Source: M30B80 sp965656935
GTDB lineage: Bacteria > Pseudomonadota > Alphaproteobacteria > Rhodobacterales > Rhodobacteraceae
Assembly: GCA_965656935.1 (NCBI GenBank)
Contig: CBFHMG010000010.1
Coordinates: 1 to 64,000 of the forward strand
Length of the DNA: 64,000 bases
Direction: 5' to 3'
The translations under genes were made by a program, and so were the position numbers. The notes beneath the pieces were generated by a model. It searched no databases. It was not told the origin of the DNA and saw nothing but the letters and a program-made list of their open reading frames with translations. Below, in pieces: positions 1 through 6,910 of the stretch (positions are counted from its first letter, which is position 1; each line of letters opens with the position of its first letter).

Positions 1-272
1 TTAAGCTCAAGATCTTCTTTGTGCACCTTCCAAGTGATGATCTTCACGATGGAGGCGACCCGCGCGCTTGTGATTTTGCAGCGGCTTTTTCTTGGTAGCT
101 TATTATTAACCTGCTCAAGCCCGTTCAGGACTAGCTCATGCAGTTGCTCCGAGGAAAGCCGCTCCCATTTCCCTTTAAATCTATGAAACCCTGCGCGGCA
201 CGAGAAGATATTATCAGCGCCAAGATTTCCTATGATTTTTTGAGCGAAGCAGTTGTCATCATAAATCATCAT
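1..272 (-). CDS. Probable D5/P4-type primase-helicase, N-terminal fragment (runs off the window)
   Basis: An open frame of 90 codons begins at an ATG whose ATGA overlaps the stop of the preceding prim-pol-like gene, and it continues past the left edge without a stop. The overlap implies translational coupling. The visible part has a short acidic start followed by a tryptophan/glycine-rich patch (FHRFKGKWERLS, about residues 34-45) and a basic helix, which resembles the N-terminal D5 region that precedes the SF3 helicase domain in phage and satellite primases. The helicase motifs themselves would lie outside the window, so the family call rests on this short similarity and on gene order. It could instead be an unrelated replication protein. 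Confidence 0.5.
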   Translation of the reverse strand, partial: MMIYDDNCFAQKIIGNLGADNIFSCRAGFHRFKGKWERLSSEQLHELVLNGLEQVNNKLPRKSRCKITSARVASIVKIITWKVHKEDLEL

Positions 273-1267
273 AACGACACCTCGTCGAAGGCCGCCATCA
301 GCATTTGCTCTTCGCAGTAATCAAGCGCCTTATCTTGGCTGTCTCCGCATTCAAAATGTTTGAACACGCTAAAGGCATCAAACAGCGCGCGCCCGCTTTT
401 TGTTTCTATCCCTAGCTTGCCGACATCGCTGCCTGAGTAGCTGATTGCGCAATCACCAAACACATGAACTGAGCGCCCTTTGCTGGTTGAAAACGGTGAA
501 GCAAACCAATTGCCCCCGCGAGGCTCAAAGCCATGCTTGAGCATGAAATCAACCAAACTATGGTTTTGGTTAAACCACTCGATGGGGGTGAGTGTGCCGT
601 CGTGAAGCCGCTTGATGCGCTCTTTAAGCCGGTTCTTGGCTTGCTCTTCCCTCACATAAGCTTCTAGCTCAAACGCCGCCATGCGCGCTGTGATGGCAGG
701 CGAGAGCCCCGCCAACTTCGGGCCTTTGTTTACATAACACTGATAGAATATGGGAACACCAGCGTTGCGGCGTTCGTCTGGCACATTGGGCAGAAAAATT
801 GGTTGGTTCGGCGTCCGCAGAGCCACGTCACAGTTGATACCCCGCGCACCCATAGCCTCAATGACGGCGCTTTGCGCGTTTTTGTGCTCTTCGGCGTTCC
901 TGTCATCCGCTGTTTCGATCAAAACGCGCCATTTGCGCTTGTCTGAAGCAGCGCTAGAAGAAGAATAAATCAGATATTCCACGTCGCCAAACTCGCCCGC
1001 GACCGCGCTGTGCACATCCTCCAAGGGATGGTTGCCCTCATCAATATCCATAGCGATAAGTGAAAAGCGTCCATGCTCCGCGAGGTGCGCCATTCGCCTT
1101 GCATCAGGATGCAGGCAGGTAGTCGCCATGATGGCGGGCGCGTTATCTTTAGGTCGGCAGGTAGGAGTTTCGATTGACGATAGGATGTTATCAAAGGTGA
1201 CAGCGTTGTATGGCTTCTGTGTTCTTGAGCGGCTATCGCGCTGACCGTTAAAGATGGGATAAGGCAT
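269..1267 (-). CDS. Prim-pol-like replication protein of the element
   Basis: A 332-residue soluble protein without signal peptide. Around residue 74 it has an Asp-Ile-Asp motif after a hydrophobic strand (SLIAMDID). About 25 residues further on is YSSSSAASDKRKWRVLI. This pattern of DxD followed by a Ser-rich loop and a basic strand resembles archaeo-eukaryotic-type primase/polymerase (prim-pol) domains of phage satellites. The C-terminal half has a 'GGNWFASPF' segment of the kind found in small zinc-less primase modules. The ATG at 1267 is preferred over the GTG at 1300 because GAGGT lies five bases before it. It probably primes replication of the excised element together with the downstream helicase-like gene, which it overlaps by 4 bases. 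Confidence 0.6.
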   Translation of the reverse strand: MPYPIFNGQRDSRSRTQKPYNAVTFDNILSSIETPTCRPKDNAPAIMATTCLHPDARRMAHLAEHGRFSLIAMDIDEGNHPLEDVHSAVAGEFGDVEYLIYSSSSAASDKRKWRVLIETADDRNAEEHKNAQSAVIEAMGARGINCDVALRTPNQPIFLPNVPDERRNAGVPIFYQCYVNKGPKLAGLSPAITARMAAFELEAYVREEQAKNRLKERIKRLHDGTLTPIEWFNQNHSLVDFMLKHGFEPRGGNWFASPFSTSKGRSVHVFGDCAISYSGSDVGKLGIETKSGRALFDAFSVFKHFECGDSQDKALDYCEEQMLMAAFDEVSL

Positions 1268-1330
1268 TTGTACCTCAGCACGTTGCGCCGAGGAAGCCAC
1301 TCAGGTAATATGATCAGGCATCATTGATCT

Positions 1331-1368
1331 CCCTGTCAGGCTTCCGTCTGGCAGGGATTTTTATTTTT
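1331..1368 (+). terminator. Hairpin with T-tract at the xis/prim-pol junction
   Basis: Arms CCCTGTCAG (1331-1339) and CTGGCAGGG (1348-1356) form a 9-bp stem with one G-U pair and are followed on the plus strand by ATTTTTATTTTT. It would stop rightward transcription. On the minus strand it sits just after the xis stop codon without a T-tract, so there it may only attenuate or protect the message. Confidence 0.5.
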
Positions 1369-1618
1369 GGGAAACACCGAGAATATCGGCAGTAGCGAGA
1401 CTTGCGCCGTTTGAATTGCAGTCCGCACCCGCCTCAAGCCAATCTCGCACATCTTCATAGCGAAAGAGGACTAACCGCTTCATTCGTATGAAGGGTGGCA
1501 CCTGCCGACGTGCGATCTTTGCGCGCTTGGTCGCTTCATTCCAACCCATTAGCGCCGCGAGATCATCATCGCGCAAATAACGCTGATCTCTCAGAAAATT
1601 CTCGATACGTTCTGACAT
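1361..1618 (-). CDS. Excisionase / AlpA-like helix-turn-helix protein
   Basis: An 85-residue basic protein. The segment LRDDDLAALMGWNEATKRAK (about 16-35) fits a helix-turn-helix. It is followed by a short wing (PPFIRMKRLVLFRYEDVRDWL), as in MerR-like excisionases and AlpA regulators, where the tyrosine/aspartate segment YEDVRDWL packs on the recognition helix. It lies between the integrase block and the replication genes, where satellites carry alpA/xis, so a role in excision directionality or in activating the element is inferred. GGAG lies eight bases before the ATG. An 8-bp inverted repeat brackets this ribosome binding site (see 1619-1651). The stop codon is in the T-tract of the neighbouring hairpin. 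Confidence 0.65.
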   Translation of the reverse strand: MSERIENFLRDQRYLRDDDLAALMGWNEATKRAKIARRQVPPFIRMKRLVLFRYEDVRDWLEAGADCNSNGASLATADILGVSQK

Positions 1619-1651
1619 TGGCCAAGCTCCATGCAGTTAAAGACTTGGCCA
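1619..1651 (-). promoter_or_regulatory. Inverted repeat enclosing the xis ribosome binding site
   Basis: TGGCCAAG (1619-1626) and CTTGGCCA (1644-1651) are perfect complements 17 bases apart and end directly at the xis start codon. The only Shine-Dalgarno-like GGAG is in the loop. It could be an operator for the encoded HTH protein or a hairpin that controls translation. Confidence 0.45.
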
Positions 1652-1678
1652 CCTATGAAGAGCAATTTCATTTCCAAA

Positions 1679-1712
1679 GCAAAAGGCTAAACTTACAAAG
1701 TTTAACTTTTGC
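1679..1712. repeat. Near-perfect palindrome between the small unknown gene and xis
   Basis: The inner arms TAAACTT (1688-1694) and AAGTTTA (1698-1704) are perfect, with an ACA spacer. The outer arms GCAAAAG (1679-1685) and CTTTTGC (1706-1712) continue the symmetry. It overlaps the stop codon of the gene at 1702. It could act as a bidirectional terminator or as a protein-binding operator. Confidence 0.5.
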
Positions 1713-2121
1713 GTAATTCTTTGACGGTCATGCGACCAGCTAGATTAAGTATTTTAATTTCAATTTCGTCATCAGGTGTGTTTGGCCAAAGGTCTTGCGT
1801 CCCCGCAACGAACTTCTCTGTGAATGCATGCCTTGCAATGAGTTTAGCCTTTGTGGTGTTGGCTGATCGAGCAACTTGTCTTAGAAAATGCTGCCTTTGC
1901 TTGCCCAACTGCGTTTGTCCTTTATTGCGCCTGCTGCTTTCTCGTCGCCCTATCACGACGCTCTCGTATGCACCCTGCATAAGCTTATAGTGCATCACTA
2001 TTTGCTCCATGATGTGAAATCGCTCGTTATCTGGAACACCTTTTTTCAGCTGTGCCTCAGCCTCAACGATAAGGTCTTTCAAATGATCCACATACTTTTC
2101 TAGCCGCTCGATTTCGGTCAT
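1702..2121 (-). CDS. Unknown element-encoded protein translationally coupled to the integrase
   Basis: A 139-residue, highly charged protein not recognised as a known family. The N-terminal 30 residues (MTEIERLEKYVDHLKDLI...) have heptad-like leucine spacing and probably form a coiled coil. The middle is very basic (RRESSRRNKGQTQLGKQ). The C-terminus is acidic then mixed (TPDDEIEIKIL). The ATG at 2121 is chosen over the upstream in-frame start because it overlaps the integrase stop as ATGA, implying coupled translation. A basic centre next to an integrase suggests nucleic-acid binding or a recombination accessory role, but nothing in the sequence proves it. Confidence 0.6.
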   Translation of the reverse strand: MTEIERLEKYVDHLKDLIVEAEAQLKKGVPDNERFHIMEQIVMHYKLMQGAYESVVIGRRESSRRNKGQTQLGKQRQHFLRQVARSANTTKAKLIARHAFTEKFVAGTQDLWPNTPDDEIEIKILNLAGRMTVKELRKS

Positions 2122-3128
2122 CCCAACAACTCCACCAAATCGGCAGGCTGCACTTGCGTATATCGTCTTAGCTGCGCCCAAGTTTTGTGACCGCTGATCA
2201 ATGCCACCTGTTGAATAGCAAGCCCACGAGCAAACAAATCAGTTATCGCGCGATGCCTCAGATCATGAAACGTAACATCGTCTAATTTTGCTAAATCACG
2301 TGCTACGATCCAAGCCGCGCTCACACTGTTTTGCGGATACGGGAAGATGCGACCAGAGCTTGTTGGTTGCCGCGATATGATCTCACGCGCTTTACTGGAC
2401 AGTGGAACTTTCTGGTGGTTGCCGATCTTTCGCTTCGGGTCTTTTCGATCTCGAATAAATATTGTGCCTTCGTTGTGGCTCAGATCAGCATGCTCGATCC
2501 GCACTATCTCCCCTAACCGCATGGCAGTTGCCAGAGCGAAATCCATCAAATCAGCCATTGGAATTTTGAGCTTGGTTTGAGCCACAAACACAGAACGCAT
2601 TAACTCAATTTCTGCGTCTGTGATGTAGCGATCACGTTCAGCACTGGTGGTCGAGATACGCGCCGCAGAAAGCGATCTACGGGCGTTCACAGCAAGCATA
2701 TCATCAATATCAAGGTGACGGGTATGCTTGGCCCACTTCAAGACACCCGAAATGAGGCCCAAGTTGTGAGCGATCGTTGATCCAGCCACACCATCAGACA
2801 AACGAGCGTCTATCCAGCGCTGCAGGTGATAACTGTTCAACGATACCACTGGCGTGTCACCGATCACCCGACAAACAGCACCCAACGTGGCGTGTGCGGC
2901 CTTGTTGATGCGCACGGAGCGCAGATAGGCGTCCACAAGATCACTGAATACCATTCCCTTTGGAGGAGTGATCAGCCCAACGCCTGAACCACGGCTAATT
3001 GATTGCTCCAAAGCGGCCGCCCAAGCTTGAGCATCTAGCTTTTTGTCGAACGTGCGGTTCTTGTAGATACCTGCTTTGCGAACTTGTGCGCGCCACTTGC
3101 CACTTGGAAGCTTCGTGAATGTAGCCAT
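2118..3128 (-). CDS. int: Tyrosine recombinase (site-specific integrase)
   Basis: A 336-residue phage-type integrase. The N-terminus has an arm-binding-like segment (FTKLPSGKWRAQVRKAGIYKN), then a SAM-like core-binding domain (about 60-165) and the catalytic domain. Visible catalytic residues are Arg in ATAMRLGEI, His and Arg in HDLRHRA, His in SGHKTW and the nucleophile Tyr in LRRYTQ, in the right order and spacing. The ATG at 3128 is preferred to the TTG two codons upstream. It is the outermost gene of the element and its start lies about 135 bp from the broken end of ctrA, as expected of an integrase encoded beside its attachment site. It presumably inserts the element into, and with the xis product excises it from, the ctrA coding sequence. 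Confidence 0.93.
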   Translation of the reverse strand: MATFTKLPSGKWRAQVRKAGIYKNRTFDKKLDAQAWAAALEQSISRGSGVGLITPPKGMVFSDLVDAYLRSVRINKAAHATLGAVCRVIGDTPVVSLNSYHLQRWIDARLSDGVAGSTIAHNLGLISGVLKWAKHTRHLDIDDMLAVNARRSLSAARISTTSAERDRYITDAEIELMRSVFVAQTKLKIPMADLMDFALATAMRLGEIVRIEHADLSHNEGTIFIRDRKDPKRKIGNHQKVPLSSKAREIISRQPTSSGRIFPYPQNSVSAAWIVARDLAKLDDVTFHDLRHRAITDLFARGLAIQQVALISGHKTWAQLRRYTQVQPADLVELLG

Positions 3129-3183
3129 GTGCAATTTCCGCCCAATTGGACATGCAATCCTTGGTCAGAGTTTGTATATCATA

Positions 3184-3209
3184 TGTGCAAAACGTGTGCA
3201 ATATGTGCA
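3184..3209. repeat. Three TGTGCA repeats upstream of int
   Basis: TGTGCA occurs at 3184, 3195 and 3204 (spacings of 11 and 9 bases), between the integrase start and the element end. Closely spaced short repeats here fit integrase arm-type or excisionase sites, or operators of the int promoter. Next to them is an AT-rich stretch with AAATTTA twice. Confidence 0.45.
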
Positions 3210-3257
3210 GATAAATGGGAAATTTAGAAATTTATATAACTGATTTTAAACAATTTT

Positions 3258-3272
3258 TTATCAGTCCATGCC
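3258..3272. other. Element/chromosome junction (attachment site) inside ctrA
   Basis: On the minus strand the conserved ctrA codons for Gly-Gly-Met-Asp end at 3264. The next bases, TGATAAAAAATTG, are AT-rich and unlike the expected Glu-Pro-Glu-Leu codons. The crossover must lie in or just before this block, and the core may include GGCATGGAC. The partner site and the rest of ctrA would be at the other element end, outside the window. Confidence 0.7.
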
Positions 3273-3812
3273 GCCATAAAGATGGTTCAGGAACATCTCC
3301 TTGGTCAGGGTCGTCCCTTTGCGCAAAGACAGAAGCTCGAGCATTTGATACTCTTTTCCCGTCAGATGCACCGCGCGCCCGTTCACCTCAACCGTTTTGG
3401 CATCAAGATTGACCGAGATCTCGCCCGTTTTGATCACGGATTGAGCATGGCCTTTCGAGCGGCGGATAATCGCATGGATGCGCGCAACAAGTTCTTCGCG
3501 GTGGAACGGTTTGGTCAGGTAATCATCTGCCCCAAAGCCAAAACCCTTCAATTTACTGTCGGTATCATCCGCGCCGGTTAGAATAAGGATCGGCGTATCC
3601 ACACGCGCCAAACGCAATTGGCGCAGCACCTCAAGCCCGGTCATATCGGGCAAATTCAAATCCAAAAGCATAAGGTCGTAATCATACAGCTTTGCCAGAT
3701 CGACGCCTTCCTCCCCCAGATCGGTGGAATAGACGTTCAAATTCGCGTGGCGCAGCATCATTTCAATGCTTTTTGCAGTGGTAGGATCATCTTCAACCAA
3801 TAGCACTCGCAT
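3261..3812 (-). CDS. ctrA: CtrA response regulator, C-terminally truncated by the mobile element
   Basis: Residues 1-183 match CtrA throughout. The receiver domain has Asp8/Asp9, phosphoacceptor Asp51 in LLDLNLPDM and Lys101 in LTKPF. The OmpR-type effector domain begins near 130 (NLDAKTVEV, GKEYQMLELL). Family members run to about 230-240 residues and continue after NHLYGGMD with the recognition helix. Here a TGA follows GGMD immediately and the sequence becomes AT-rich, so the recognition helix and wing are lost. The product could still be phosphorylated or bind partners but should not bind CtrA boxes. GAGAGGT lies just before the ATG. In Rhodobacterales CtrA is not essential and governs motility and gene transfer agent expression. 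Confidence 0.93.
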   Translation of the reverse strand: MRVLLVEDDPTTAKSIEMMLRHANLNVYSTDLGEEGVDLAKLYDYDLMLLDLNLPDMTGLEVLRQLRLARVDTPILILTGADDTDSKLKGFGFGADDYLTKPFHREELVARIHAIIRRSKGHAQSVIKTGEISVNLDAKTVEVNGRAVHLTGKEYQMLELLSLRKGTTLTKEMFLNHLYGGMD

Positions 3813-3864
3813 ATTGACCTCTCTGATTCGCAGGTTTCAATAAAACCAAACTGATCTTAATTCG

Positions 3865-3879
3865 TTAACCACTGGTTAC
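3865..3879 (-). promoter_or_regulatory. CtrA-box-like site in the ctrA promoter
   Basis: TTAA-N7-TTAC, one base from the TTAA-N7-TTAA consensus, lies about 53 bp upstream of the ctrA start. It forms most of a palindrome (GTTAACC-ACT-GGTTACC). It suggests CtrA autoregulation, which the truncated protein should no longer perform. Confidence 0.5.
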
Positions 3880-3950
3880 CTTTGACAAATTCTTTTGGGG
3901 TTTGGTCCGTAACGCAAGGAGAAAATCCCGAAGACCACTCAACCAAAGGT

Positions 3951-4226
3951 TTAATCGCGGAACCGTTGCACGGCTGTTGCCTTCAAAGCCGCCTCGCCAT
4001 GGCGCTCCACGCGGCCCAACCATGAGCCCAGTTCTTCCTCGGATAACGCCCATGTCTCGCGCGCCTCTTCCTCGGAGATCAGGCCAAAGCGTACGGCCTT
4101 GACCACGGCCGCCTTGCGGCTTGCCACCCAACGTCGCGTATTTTCAGGCGGCAATTGCGACCTTGAAAACCGCGTCCCGTCAGGAAGCGTCACCGCAATT
4201 GGCCCTTTGATCCGGCGGATATACAT
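3951..4226 (-). CDS. sciP: SciP-family CtrA inhibitor (DUF1153)
   Basis: A 91-residue protein with the DUF1153/SciP layout: an N-terminal strand region (RIKGPIAVTLPDGTRFS), LPPENTRRWVASRKAAVV (about 25-42), then a helix-turn-helix (ISEEEARETWALSEEELGSW, about 50-69) and RVERHGEAALKAT. In Caulobacter, SciP binds CtrA and blocks activation of its targets, and roseobacters keep sciP next to ctrA. It is intact, upstream of ctrA on the same strand with 138 bp between them, so it survived the insertion that broke its partner. Whether it still has a function with a truncated CtrA is unclear; it may also bind DNA on its own. Confidence 0.85.
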   Translation of the reverse strand: MYIRRIKGPIAVTLPDGTRFSRSQLPPENTRRWVASRKAAVVKAVRFGLISEEEARETWALSEEELGSWLGRVERHGEAALKATAVQRFRD

Positions 4227-4357
4227 GACCCGTCTCTCACCTTGTCACCTCAATCGCCACAGTGCATGACAGCAACTGCTTAATGACGCGTAAGCAGCGC
4301 CCTTGTGATTACATCGCATTTTCCTATATTCCGCGATAACACCCCCCGGAGATCGTC

Positions 4358-5503
4358 ATGCCCCTTGATCGCGACAGCGCTGCCCTCAACTCCCTTGGTT
4401 TCGCCAAGCCCCCGTCGCAAACACGCGTGGTTGTTGCCATGTCGGGCGGTGTGGACAGCTCGGTGGTGGCCGCGCAATTGGCCGATGAAGGCTATGATGT
4501 GGTGGGCGTGACCCTGCAGCTCTATGATCATGGTGCAGCGCTTGCCAAAAAAGGGGCCTGTTGCGCGGGGCGCGATATCCATGATGCCCGCCGCGTGGCC
4601 GAGGAAATGGGCTTTCCGCATTATGTGCTGGATTACGAGAATATCTTCAAAGACGCCGTGATCGATGAATTCGCCGATAGCTATCTGGCGGGCGCAACCC
4701 CTGTGCCCTGCATCCGCTGCAATGAGCGCGTGAAATTCAAGGATCTGCTGGCCACCGCGAAAGACCTTGATGCCGATTGCATGGCAACGGGCCATTACAT
4801 CCAGCGCAAAATGGGCGCGCAAGGGGCCGAGCTGCATTGCGCCGCCGATGCCACGCGCGACCAATCCTATTTCCTCTTCTCCACCAAGCAAGAGCAACTG
4901 GATTTCCTGCGCTTCCCCTTGGGTCATCTCACCGCAAAAGCCGAAACACGCAGCCTCGCGGCAAAATACGGCCTGCCCGTTGCCGATAAACCCGATAGTC
5001 AGGATATCTGCTTCGTTCCCAATGGAAACTACGCCGCCGTGATCGAAAAACTGCGCCCCGGCGCGGCTGATCCGGGCGAGATCGTGGATATGGAAGGCAC
5101 CCCCTTGGGCGAGCATCGCGGCGTGATCCATTACACAATCGGTCAACGCCGTGGTCTGGGCATCGGCGGTCTGGAAGACCCGCTTTATGTGGTCAAACTC
5201 GATCCCGACACCCGCCGCGTTATTGTCGGCCCGAAAGAGGCGCTCTCCACCCGCGTGGTCCCCGTGCGCGAGATCAACTGGTTGGGAGATACCCCCTTCA
5301 CCTCGCAGGACGCATGGGAGCTGGAGGTCAAAATCCGTTCAACCCGCCCACCGCGAACCGCCACGATCCGTCCCATCTCCGAGACCGAGGCCGAGGTCGA
5401 GCTATTCACCGCCGAAGAAGGCGTCAGCCCCGGTCAGGCCTGTGTCTTCTACGCGCCCGATACAAGCCGCATCTTTGGCGGTGGCTGGATCCATAAAGGC
5501 TAA
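4358..5503 (+). CDS. mnmA: tRNA-specific 2-thiouridylase MnmA
   Basis: A 381-residue enzyme that makes 2-thiouridine at U34 of tRNA(Lys/Glu/Gln) using ATP and relayed persulfide sulfur. The PP-loop SGGVDSS is at 29-35. The two catalytic cysteines are recognisable as Cys121 (IRCNERVKFK) and Cys218 (SQDICFVPNG). The central domain binds tRNA, and the C-terminal beta-barrel ends with GQACVFY. An N-terminal extension of about 20 residues precedes the usual start of the fold; GGAG before the ATG supports it. The gene stands alone, divergent from sciP/ctrA, and is followed 15 bp after its stop by a copy of a recurrent intergenic motif. Confidence 0.97.
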   Translation: MPLDRDSAALNSLGFAKPPSQTRVVVAMSGGVDSSVVAAQLADEGYDVVGVTLQLYDHGAALAKKGACCAGRDIHDARRVAEEMGFPHYVLDYENIFKDAVIDEFADSYLAGATPVPCIRCNERVKFKDLLATAKDLDADCMATGHYIQRKMGAQGAELHCAADATRDQSYFLFSTKQEQLDFLRFPLGHLTAKAETRSLAAKYGLPVADKPDSQDICFVPNGNYAAVIEKLRPGAADPGEIVDMEGTPLGEHRGVIHYTIGQRRGLGIGGLEDPLYVVKLDPDTRRVIVGPKEALSTRVVPVREINWLGDTPFTSQDAWELEVKIRSTRPPRTATIRPISETEAEVELFTAEEGVSPGQACVFYAPDTSRIFGGGWIHKG

Positions 5504-5518
5504 GGCGTCCCGCCCCCC

Positions 5519-5541
5519 TTCATCTTTCCAAAAATACGAAA
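5519..5541 (-). repeat. Recurrent short motif, copy 1
   Basis: On the minus strand this contains CGTATTTTTGGAAAGATG, flanked by TTT and AA. It is one of five near-identical copies in the window and lies between mnmA and the terminator-like hairpin after the tRNA-Asp genes. Confidence 0.8.
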
Positions 5542-5557
5542 AAAGGCCATAGGCCTT
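5539..5557 (-). terminator. Terminator-like hairpin downstream of tRNA-Asp
   Basis: AAGGCC (5543-5548) and GGCCTT (5552-5557) form a 6-bp stem with a three-base loop, followed in the minus direction by TTTTTT. It lies about 95 bases beyond the 3' end of the leftmost tRNA-Asp. Confidence 0.5.
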
Positions 5558-5650
5558 CGCGCGGCTGCGCTTGCTCCAAAGGAGCATAAGCGGACGCGCG
5601 CTCTGCGTCGCCCCACGCCCATAAGGCCCGATAACGCTTTAAAAGGAAAG

Positions 5651-5727
5651 TGGCGCGGTTGACGGGACTCGAACCCGCGACCCCCGGCGTGACAGGCCGG
5701 TACTCTAACCAACTGAGCTACAACCGC
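5651..5727 (-). tRNA. tRNA-Asp (GTC), copy 1
   Basis: A 77-nt cloverleaf including encoded CCA. The acceptor GCGGTTG pairs with CAACCGC and the discriminator is G. The anticodon loop CTGTCAC reads GTC. The T-arm contains GGTTCGAGTCC. It is identical to the second copy 109 bp away. Confidence 0.97.
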
Positions 5728-5759
5728 GCATATGCTTTGGCGAGCAGATCGAATGGTGG

Positions 5760-5836
5760 TGGCGCGGTTGACGGGACTCGAACCCGCGACCCCCGGCGTG
5801 ACAGGCCGGTACTCTAACCAACTGAGCTACAACCGC
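5760..5836 (-). tRNA. tRNA-Asp (GTC), copy 2
   Basis: Identical in sequence to the copy at 5651-5727, same strand and encoded CCA. The pair is probably one transcript, with 32 bp between the genes. Confidence 0.97.
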
Positions 5837-6084
5837 TCACCATCCGCTCAAGCATCTGCCTTAGCGTGGAGGGTGTCTATGACGCAGACCCGCCCCCGTC
5901 AAGCGGGGATAATAGCAAAATATTCCACCGTCCCGAAAGAAGGCAAAAAACCTGCCTTTCGGGCTGGAAAAGCGGGGGCATATATTGGTCTGGGCGCAAG
6001 CAAAAAATACACGCCGTGTCGCCCAATAGTTTGGACATTCTCGCGATCCGCCCTAACTTTTCCAATCTGAGGGAGGAGACCGAG

Positions 6085-6708
6085 ATGAAACAAATTGCAA
6101 TTGCCATAGCACTGACCTCTGGTCTGGCCGCAATACCAAGTATCGGTGCTGCGCAATCTTGTATTCGCACAGAAGTGGCGCAGGAATTCTCCTATGCAGA
6201 TACACTCAATTCATCAGGCTCTCCCCTGACCGAAGCCCATGCTGTCTTCCAACAGGACCGGTTCTACGTGAACCAGCAAAACAGGCTTGATCCGAATGAT
6301 AAAACCGACCCCGTCATGGTGACCCGCGATGCCCGGGCCAATTATGGGGAAGCCATTCGGTCCTATATGAACAGCAACGCGATGGCCAACATGCCCGTAG
6401 AGGCCCTTATTGGCGGCCAGTATGTGGTAGAACTAGAGGCCTGCGGCCCGCGCGATGCCCCCTCAATCGAGATCATTTCAATGCGTGCAGGTGGCGGTCT
6501 TGACGAGGGAAGTCAGGATTTCGAGCTCGAACATCGCGAGGCGGAACTGGCCGAATGGGAGCGCCGTTTGAACCAGCGTGAGGCGGATCTCAACGCATGG
6601 GAACGCCAACTCGGTGAATGGGATCGCCGGATTGCCGACATGCGCAACACTCTCGAGCGGCGCGAACAAGACCTAGATCAAGCCGCGCAGGGCAGCGCGC
6701 GGCCTTAA
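6085..6708 (+). CDS. Exported protein with C-terminal coiled coil, unknown function
   Basis: A 207-residue protein not recognised as a named family. It has a clear signal peptide (MKQIAIAIALTSGLAAIPSIGAAQ, cleavage near 22) and a periplasmic domain of about 115 residues with two cysteines. It ends in a charged coiled coil (about 145-200) built from short repeats of the type WERxLxxREAxLxxWERQL. The ATG at 6085 is chosen because GGGAGGAG lies directly before it; longer upstream extensions would run through tRNA-proximal sequence. It is probably an envelope structural or scaffold protein, but this is inference. It stands alone between the tRNA-Asp genes and a second small exported protein. Confidence 0.8.
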   Translation: MKQIAIAIALTSGLAAIPSIGAAQSCIRTEVAQEFSYADTLNSSGSPLTEAHAVFQQDRFYVNQQNRLDPNDKTDPVMVTRDARANYGEAIRSYMNSNAMANMPVEALIGGQYVVELEACGPRDAPSIEIISMRAGGGLDEGSQDFELEHREAELAEWERRLNQREADLNAWERQLGEWDRRIADMRNTLERREQDLDQAAQGSARP

Positions 6709-6910
6709 AGCGTTCCGCAGTTATTTGACACATCAGGTTAAAGTCGAGACGCTTCAGAAAGAAGATCAATGCCTTTCTATCGGGCCTCAACAGATCTGGC
6801 GGTGCGAAAAAACCGTCACAAATGGCGCGTTTTTTGCATAAATCGCGCTTGAAAGACCTTGCTTGGCCCTGAATGGGTCGCTTCTTTGACGGTTGAAACA
6901 GGAGTAATCC

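Larger units (their letters stand above)
1..3263. mobile_element. Right end of an integrative element inserted in ctrA
   Basis: This stretch is visibly richer in A and T than the host genes to its right. It carries, all leftward, a tyrosine integrase, a small unknown gene, an excisionase-like HTH protein, a prim-pol-like protein and the start of a probable helicase. The order int - small orf - xis/alpA - primase - helicase is typical of small phage satellites and P4-like islands, so a satellite or small integrative element is inferred; no capsid, portal or conjugation gene is in view. The right boundary is placed at 3263/3264, where ctrA coding sequence stops matching the conserved family sequence. 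The left end is outside the window. Confidence 0.85.

Noticed and set aside
1..24. The first bases (AAGCTCAAGATC) look a little like the missing part of ctrA, near the conserved Glu-Leu-Lys-Ile codons
   Set aside because: They are on the opposite strand to ctrA and lie within the open frame of the partial helicase-like gene, so this is probably chance and not the other element end.
138..320. Rightward open frame of 60 codons in the first 320 bp
   Set aside because: It overlaps the helicase-like and prim-pol-like genes on the other strand, has no family resemblance and no ribosome binding site.
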